Shown here one piece after another: positions 29,873 through 33,453 of a DNA stretch of 33,453 nt. Both the position numbers and the translations under genes were made by a program. The DNA comes from Desulfovibrio sp. (GTDB lineage: Bacteria; Desulfobacterota; Desulfovibrionia; Desulfovibrionales; Desulfovibrionaceae). The DNA lies in the NCBI GenBank assembly GCA_031269345.1, contig JAISZH010000146.1:1-33453 (forward strand), in the 5' to 3' direction. Position 1 is the stretch's first letter; every line of letters starts with the position of its first letter. Below the pieces are notes generated by a model, which worked only from the letters and a program-made list of their open reading frames with translations, did no database searches and was not told the DNA's origin.

Positions 29873-30061
29873 TCAGGCTTCTTCCACGCAGACGGCGCCG
29901 GCTTCGCATGCCTCCACACAGGATTCACAGCCAAGACACTCATCCATGTTCATGGGTACGGATTTACCCTCTTGCAGTTCATAAACCTCTACCGGGCAAA
30001 TGTCCACGCATTCGCTGCAACCGGTGCATTTGTCGCTATCGACCGTTACGTTCCAAGACAT
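29873..30061 (-). CDS. Ferredoxin with two [4Fe-4S] clusters
   Basis: A small cytoplasmic electron carrier. The 62-residue product begins MSWNVTVDSDKCTGCSECVD and continues ICPVEVYELQ. It has two classic C-x2-C-x2-C-x3-C sets: CTGCSECVDICP and CLGCESCVEACE, the first ending in Cys-Pro. The ATG at 30,061 has GGAGG just upstream; the frame could begin four codons earlier at a GTG, but that would swallow the ribosome site. It stands alone between array C copy d and array copy 5, so its partner enzyme cannot be named. Confidence 0.95.
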   Translation of the reverse strand: MSWNVTVDSDKCTGCSECVDICPVEVYELQEGKSVPMNMDECLGCESCVEACEAGAVCVEEA

Positions 30062-30094
30062 ATTTTCCTCCACTGGCGTTATGGGGTAACTTAA

Positions 30095-30242
30095 TACCCG
30101 CGTTTACTGATATCCGCATTGAAAAGTAAACCTTTCCCTGCGGAGGATCGTCAGCCGAAAACGCGGTTTTCGGCTGACTTGCGCCACTTCGCGGCGACAG
30201 CGGCCGCCGGGCCGCTGTTCAGATTTCCATGAGCAAATCTGT
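30095..30242 (+). repeat. Five-hairpin array family A/B, copy 5 (A subtype)
   Basis: It begins ATACCCGCGTTTACTGATAT, with an hp0 remnant (TTGAAAAGTAAACCTTTCC). hp1 is at 30,151-30,177 (TCAGCCGAAAA/TTTTCGGCTGA), hp2 near 30,182-30,196 is weakened by one mismatch, hp3 is at 30,197-30,218 (ACAGCGGCC/GGCCGCTGT), and hp4 at 30,220-30,241 is partly decayed. It lies upstream of the ferredoxin gene (divergent). Confidence 0.88.
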
Positions 30243-30363
30243 ATATGCAGATTTTGAGTTCGGGCAGGGCGGACGCCGCGGTTTGCAGGCACGGCGCGGC
30301 TATACGGCTCAATAGCCGCGACCCCATGGCCTGTCAAGTAAATTTTTTATTGTAAATTTTTTA

Positions 30364-30392
30364 TTGTCCTCTGCATGTCCGTAGGATAGTAT
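30364..30392 (+). promoter_or_regulatory. Candidate promoter for cobT
   Basis: TTGTCC (30,364-30,369) is followed after 17 bases by TAGTAT (30,387-30,392); each matches 4 of 6 consensus bases. A direct repeat AAATTTTTTATTGT (twice, about 30,340-30,367) lies just upstream and could be an UP-like element. No cobalamin riboswitch is visible. Confidence 0.35.
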
Positions 30393-30428
30393 GGAATTCG
30401 CTTTCCCCCCTGTTTTTGCGGATTTGCC

Positions 30429-31514
30429 ATGTCCTTGCCCGACGATTTGCAGAGTGAGTGTGTCCTGATTCGCGACCCGTCGGCCTTCCGCAGTTTCGAC
30501 CTCGAAGCCGCAGCCGCGCGTCGTCTGGATTCCCTGTTGAAGCCCCCCGGCAGCCTCGGGCGTCTGGAGGAAATCGCCAGGGCTCTGTATGTGATTCAGG
30601 GCTCTGCGCCCTTGCGCGTCAGGCCCGCGCGCGTTTATGTAATCTGCGCGGATCACGGGGTGGTGGATCAGGGCGTCAGCTCTCAGCCCAGGGAGGTGAC
30701 TGCTGTGCTCATGCGCGGATTTCTCGCGGACGGGCTTGGCATAAACTGCCTCTGCCGTTCGGTGAACGCGCAGGCCTTGCTTGTGGACGCGGGCTGCGCG
30801 GCTTTTATGCCCGAGCATCCGCGGCTGATCAGGGCAAACATTGCTCCGGGCACAGCGGATATGTCTCTGGGGCCGGCCATGAGCGTGGAGCAATGCCTTG
30901 ACGCCCTGCGGCTGGGCGTGAAGCTGGCTGCGCAGGCGCATCAGGATGGAGTGCGCGCGCTTGGCACCGGGGAGATAGGCATAGGCAACTCCACTGCCGC
31001 GACCGCGCTTTTTTGCGCCTGCCTCGGCTTTGCTCCGGAGGAGATATGCGGGATGGGCGCCGGTTGTCCGCCGGGCGGGATTGAGCATAAGAGCGCTGTT
31101 ATCCGCAAAGCGCTTCAGCGAAATGAGGGGGCCGTCCGGGACGAGGACCCTCTCGCCGCCCTGTCGGCTTTCGGCGGCTTCGAGATCATCGCCCTGGCCG
31201 GGCTGATTATAGGCGCGGCCGCGCGCTCAATCCCGGTAATGGTGGACGGTTTCATTTCTACCGCCGCCTATGTGGCGGCCTGCCGCCTTGCTCCGGCGGC
31301 GCGCTTTTATTGCTTTTTCAGCCACACCTCGGCGGAGGCCGGGCACGTCAAAATTTTGCGCGGACTGGGCGTCAAGCCCTTTTTTGAATTGGGCATGCGC
31401 CTGGGCGAAGGGACAGGCGCGGCCCTGGGCTTCACCCTGCTGGATGGGGCGGCTTCCGTTTTTAATGATATGCTGACCCTTGACGGCGCCGGAGTGGTCA
31501 TTCCGAACTCTTGA
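30429..31514 (+). CDS. cobT: CobT, nicotinate-nucleotide:dimethylbenzimidazole phosphoribosyltransferase
   Basis: CobT moves phosphoribose from nicotinate mononucleotide to the lower-ligand base (5,6-dimethylbenzimidazole or similar), a step in finishing cobalamin. The 361-residue protein has the family length. Blocks seen: LLKPPGSLGRLEEIARAL, VYVICADHGVVDQGVS, GIGNSTAATALFCACLG, AFGGFEIIALAGLIIGAAA, PVMVDGFISTAAYVAACRL and the catalytic Glu327 in MRLGEGTGAALGF. The ATG at 30,429 has only a weak GCGGA ahead. The TGA stop is supplied by the first bases of array copy 6. It is likely tied to the B12 demand of the eut lyase. Confidence 0.96.
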   Translation: MSLPDDLQSECVLIRDPSAFRSFDLEAAAARRLDSLLKPPGSLGRLEEIARALYVIQGSAPLRVRPARVYVICADHGVVDQGVSSQPREVTAVLMRGFLADGLGINCLCRSVNAQALLVDAGCAAFMPEHPRLIRANIAPGTADMSLGPAMSVEQCLDALRLGVKLAAQAHQDGVRALGTGEIGIGNSTAATALFCACLGFAPEEICGMGAGCPPGGIEHKSAVIRKALQRNEGAVRDEDPLAALSAFGGFEIIALAGLIIGAAARSIPVMVDGFISTAAYVAACRLAPAARFYCFFSHTSAEAGHVKILRGLGVKPFFELGMRLGEGTGAALGFTLLDGAASVFNDMLTLDGAGVVIPNS

Positions 31515-31598
31515 TACCCGCATTGAAAAGTAAACTTTTCCCTACGGAAGATGGTCAGCCGAAAACGCGGTTTTCGGCTGGCCTGTGCCGCTTCGCGT
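31512..31598 (+). repeat. Hairpin array family A/B, copy 6 (truncated after hp1)
   Basis: It starts TGATACCCGCATTGAAAAGT, whose TGA is the cobT stop. The hp0 remnant is TTGAAAAGTAAACTTTTCC (31,523-31,541). hp1 is at 31,556-31,580 (CAGCCGAAAAC/GTTTTCGGCTG). hp2 is broken (GCCGCTTCGCG), and the copy ends against the 3' end of xseB. Between convergent genes it may serve as a two-way terminator. Confidence 0.85.
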
Positions 31599-31600
31599 CA

Positions 31601-31837
31601 TCAATTCCGAAGCCGGTCGGCAAAAGGCGTTTCCCCTTCCCCATCGCAGAGAAGAACGCTGTGTCTGGCCTTTTCCAGCAGTTCCCGGCAGGACTGGGAA
31701 ATGGCCCGTCCTTCCCTGTAGAGTTCCACGCTTCTCTCCAGAGCTAACTCCGGATTTTCCAGTTCGCGCACAATTTCTTCCAGCCGCCGCATGCGCTCTT
31801 CAAAGCCCGGCTCTTCCCCGCCCTGTTCCGTACTCAT
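31601..31837 (-). CDS. xseB: Exodeoxyribonuclease VII small subunit
   Basis: XseB binds the XseA catalytic subunit to form exonuclease VII, which degrades single-stranded DNA. The 78-residue protein has the helical hairpin signature FEERMRRLEEIVRELENPEL followed by ALERSVELYREGRAI and the second helix SCRELLEKARHSV. The ATG at 31,837 has AAAGGA upstream and is one codon inside the open frame. The usual partners (xseA, ispA, dxs) are not adjacent. It ends next to array copy 6. Confidence 0.93.
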   Translation of the reverse strand: MSTEQGGEEPGFEERMRRLEEIVRELENPELALERSVELYREGRAISQSCRELLEKARHSVLLCDGEGETPFADRLRN

Positions 31838-31908
31838 CAAAAATTCCTTTATGGTCTGATTTGGATTCCAGATTTCACACTTGGAATGCTGAGGAAACGC
31901 CGAGTTAA

Positions 31909-32060
31909 TCGGGGCTCCGCCCCGAACCCCGCCGGGGGAAATGATTTCCCCCGGACCCCCTCAGCTGTAACCATCTGAAATATCAACCGGGGGTCAGGGG
32001 AATCATTCCCCTGCCGAGGGAGTGTGAGGAGGTAAAGCCTCCTCACTGGAAATCAGTGTT
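31909..32060. repeat. Hairpin array E (hypE-xseB gap)
   Basis: Stem-loops in a row: TCGGGGC/GCCCCGA at 31,909-31,925; CCGGGGGAAA/TTTCCCCCGG at 31,932-31,954; ACCCCC with GGGGGT spanning 31,955-31,994; CAGGGGAAT/ATTCCCCTG at 31,995-32,013; GTGAGGAGG/CCTCCTCAC at 32,024-32,046. A final weak CACTG/CAGTG stem follows. It is unrelated in sequence to the other families. Confidence 0.8.
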
Positions 32061-32076
32061 TCCATAATAATCGGCG

Positions 32077-33099
32077 TCAGCAGATTCGCGGCAGCTGTTC
32101 GCCTTCCAGCATGGAAAGCAGGCGCAGTCCGCCCGGAAGCGTCCGCAACAAGGTCTGTCCCGGCCGGGTTTTGGGGCCGGGGGCTTCGATTTCCCCGATA
32201 CGCGCCGCTAAACGTCCCTCCGGAAAAGCGCGCATCACTTCAAGCGCGGTCCGGGCCTTGTCCGCGGGCAGAACGCAGATCAGCTTGCCCTCGTTGGCTA
32301 GATAGAGGGGATCGAGGCCGAGCAGGGAACAGGCGGCGTTCACCTCCGCGCGCACCGGGATGTCCTCTTCGCGTACCAGACAGACGACCCCGGACTGGGC
32401 GGCGATCTCGCACAGGGCCGTTGCCAGCCCCCCCCTGGTGGGGTCGCGCAGCGCATGGATGTCTCCGACTTCGCGGATCAGGGCTTCCACCATATGGTTC
32501 AAGGACGCGCAGTCGCTGCGCAGGTCTGGAAACCCCTGCATCTTTTCCCGTCCGGAAAGTATGGCCAGACCGTGTTCCCCCACCTCCCCGGAGAGGAGCA
32601 GGGCGTCGCCGGCAAGCGCCCGCGCCCCGGAGGGAGGGGGATCGATCAGGATGCGGCCGATGCCGGTGCTGACTATGAAAATTTTGTCGGCCGCGCCGCG
32701 CGGCACCACTTTGGTATCCCCGGTCGCGATTACGACCCCGGCCGCGCGCGCGGCCTCGCCCATGCTTTTTGCCACGCGCTCGAGCAGGGCCAGGGACAGT
32801 CCTTCTTCCAGGATGAAGGCGCAACTCAGATAAAGGGGTTTCGCCCCGAGCATGGACACGTCGTTGACCGTGCCGTGCACGGCGAGGCAGCCTATGTCCC
32901 CGCCCGGAAACTCCACCGGATCCACGGTATAGCCGTCCGTGCTCATGGACAGCGCGCCGAAGACGGGGTCAAGGCGGGCCGCGTCGTCCATGGCGTCAAG
33001 CGCCGGGTTGGAAAAATGACGCAGGAACACTTCGCGAATCAGGCGTTGCGACGCCCGGCCTCCGCTGCCGTGATCCAGAAGTACCCGTTCCTCGTCCAT
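32077..33099 (-). CDS. hypE: HypE, carbamoyl dehydratase for NiFe-hydrogenase cyanide ligands
   Basis: HypE takes a carbamoyl group from HypF onto its C-terminal cysteine and dehydrates it with ATP to a thiocyanate, the source of CN ligands of the NiFe site. The 340-residue protein has the PurM/AIR-synthase fold: LLDHGSGGRASQRLIREVF, STDGYTVDPVEFPGGDIG, NDVSMLGAKPLYLSC, VIATGDTKVVPRG and RDPTRGGLATALCEIA. The C-terminus ends in the diagnostic PRIC, with acceptor Cys340. The ATG at 33,099 has GGGAGA upstream. hypD, often just upstream, is not found in the remaining 350 bases. Confidence 0.97.
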   Translation of the reverse strand: MDEERVLLDHGSGGRASQRLIREVFLRHFSNPALDAMDDAARLDPVFGALSMSTDGYTVDPVEFPGGDIGCLAVHGTVNDVSMLGAKPLYLSCAFILEEGLSLALLERVAKSMGEAARAAGVVIATGDTKVVPRGAADKIFIVSTGIGRILIDPPPSGARALAGDALLLSGEVGEHGLAILSGREKMQGFPDLRSDCASLNHMVEALIREVGDIHALRDPTRGGLATALCEIAAQSGVVCLVREEDIPVRAEVNAACSLLGLDPLYLANEGKLICVLPADKARTALEVMRAFPEGRLAARIGEIEAPGPKTRPGQTLLRTLPGGLRLLSMLEGEQLPRIC

Positions 33100-33311
33100 C
33101 TACAATCTCCCGTGCCGGCTTGCCCAAAATTCCTTTATCGCCCGAACGCTTTTCCTTGCATCTTCTTCCTCGTCACCAATTCCGCCACCGGCAACGGGTT
33201 CATCAGGCCTTGCGGCGGCATTGATGAAGAGATTGCCTACTCAGCCACGCCGCTTACGATTGTCGGCTGCGACCGCTGAAGCATGCGCGGGATGCATCAA
33301 CAGCATTTGCG
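33100..33311. other. hypE upstream region without a recognisable gene
   Basis: About 210 bases with no supported ORF, RNA gene or strong promoter. A plus-strand frame ends GGIDEEIAYSATPLTIVGCD but has no homology I can recognise and overlaps hypE antisense. Confidence 0.5.
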
Positions 33312-33453
33312 CTAGTGTTTACTTGCAAAAGTAAACACTACAAAACCCGAAGGGTTTTGCGCCGCCGTAGGCGGCGTAAGTCGGCGGAAAACCACGTTTT
33401 TCCGCCGGCGATCCTGCAAAAATAACCATAAAAAATATGTTCGTTATTTTTGC
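33312..33453 (-). repeat. Five-hairpin array family A/B, copy 7 (B subtype, complete)
   Basis: Inverted, near-identical counterpart of copy 1. hp4 has arms TAGTGTTTACTT/AAGTAAACACTA with a short loop; hp3 CAAAACCC/GGGTTTTG; hp2 GCCGCC/GGCGGC; hp1 TCGGCGGAAAA/TTTTTCCGCCG. hp0 is intact: GCAAAAATAAC (33,416-33,426) pairs with GTTATTTTTGC (33,443-33,453). The window ends exactly at the hp0 edge, as expected if a contig breaks in a repeat. Confidence 0.9.

Noticed and set aside
33140-33279. Plus-strand frame ending in TPLTIVGCDR as a gene fragment
   Set aside because: No recognisable homology, no ribosome site, and it continues antisense through hypE.
193-33453. CRISPR array as explanation of the repeats
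   Set aside because: The repeats are dispersed, occur in both orientations, and consist of different hairpins rather than equal direct repeats with unique spacers.
193-33453. The whole window as a composite transposon bounded by copies 1 and 7
   Set aside because: No transposase gene is present, the bounded genes are largely housekeeping, and the same array family occurs several times inside.

Overview
The window looks like chromosomal DNA of a Desulfovibrionaceae-type sulfate reducer (Desulfovibrio sensu lato). It is GC-rich. The clues are a rubredoxin-2 with the C-x4-C spacing, a long HflX with an N-terminal domain, a D. vulgaris-type SH3/NlpC-P60 lipoprotein, HypE for NiFe-hydrogenase maturation, and a stand-alone IMP cyclohydrolase. 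This placement is inferred from protein families; no search could be run.

Left third (1-12,022, minus strand): an ethanolamine-utilisation (eut) microcompartment operon. It is transcribed right to left as eutS-eutP-eutB-eutC-eutL-(eutK-like BMC)-eutE-eutM-eutM-eutJ-(eut_hyp)-eutN-eutH-eutQ-eutT, with eutA running off the left edge. EutBC splits ethanolamine using adenosylcobalamin. EutA reactivates the lyase, EutT makes the cofactor, EutE oxidises acetaldehyde to acetyl-CoA, EutH imports ethanolamine, and EutS/L/M/M/K-like/N build the shell. EutP and EutQ are the accessory GTPase and cupin. No regulator (eutR, eutVW), phosphotransacetylase or alcohol dehydrogenase is seen here. cobT at 30.4 kb (lower-ligand activation for cobalamin) fits the same B12 economy.

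Middle (12-19 kb): rubredoxin-2, a truncated hydrolase pseudogene, hslU, tig, an AT-richer orphan gene, a crcB remnant and a glycosyltransferase. Then (19.5-29.5 kb): a FIST-domain sensor with a hybrid histidine kinase, an NlpC/P60 lipoprotein, recD2, hflX, and purH (IMP cyclohydrolase) with a small upstream partner. Right end: a 2[4Fe-4S] ferredoxin, cobT, xseB and hypE.

The most unusual content is not a gene. The window is full of tandem hairpin arrays: runs of three to five perfect or near-perfect stem-loops in a fixed order. One family (A/B) has seven copies plus two fragments. Its copies keep the same five-hairpin layout while both arms of a stem change together, so pairing is kept although sequence differs. 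A second family (C) occurs four times plus a fragment. One C copy sits in frame inside hflX, and two flank a duplicated eutM. Four more unrelated arrays (D, E, F, G) fill other intergenic gaps. Array-derived bases supply the stop codons of tig and cobT, and one array ends a broken hydrolase gene.
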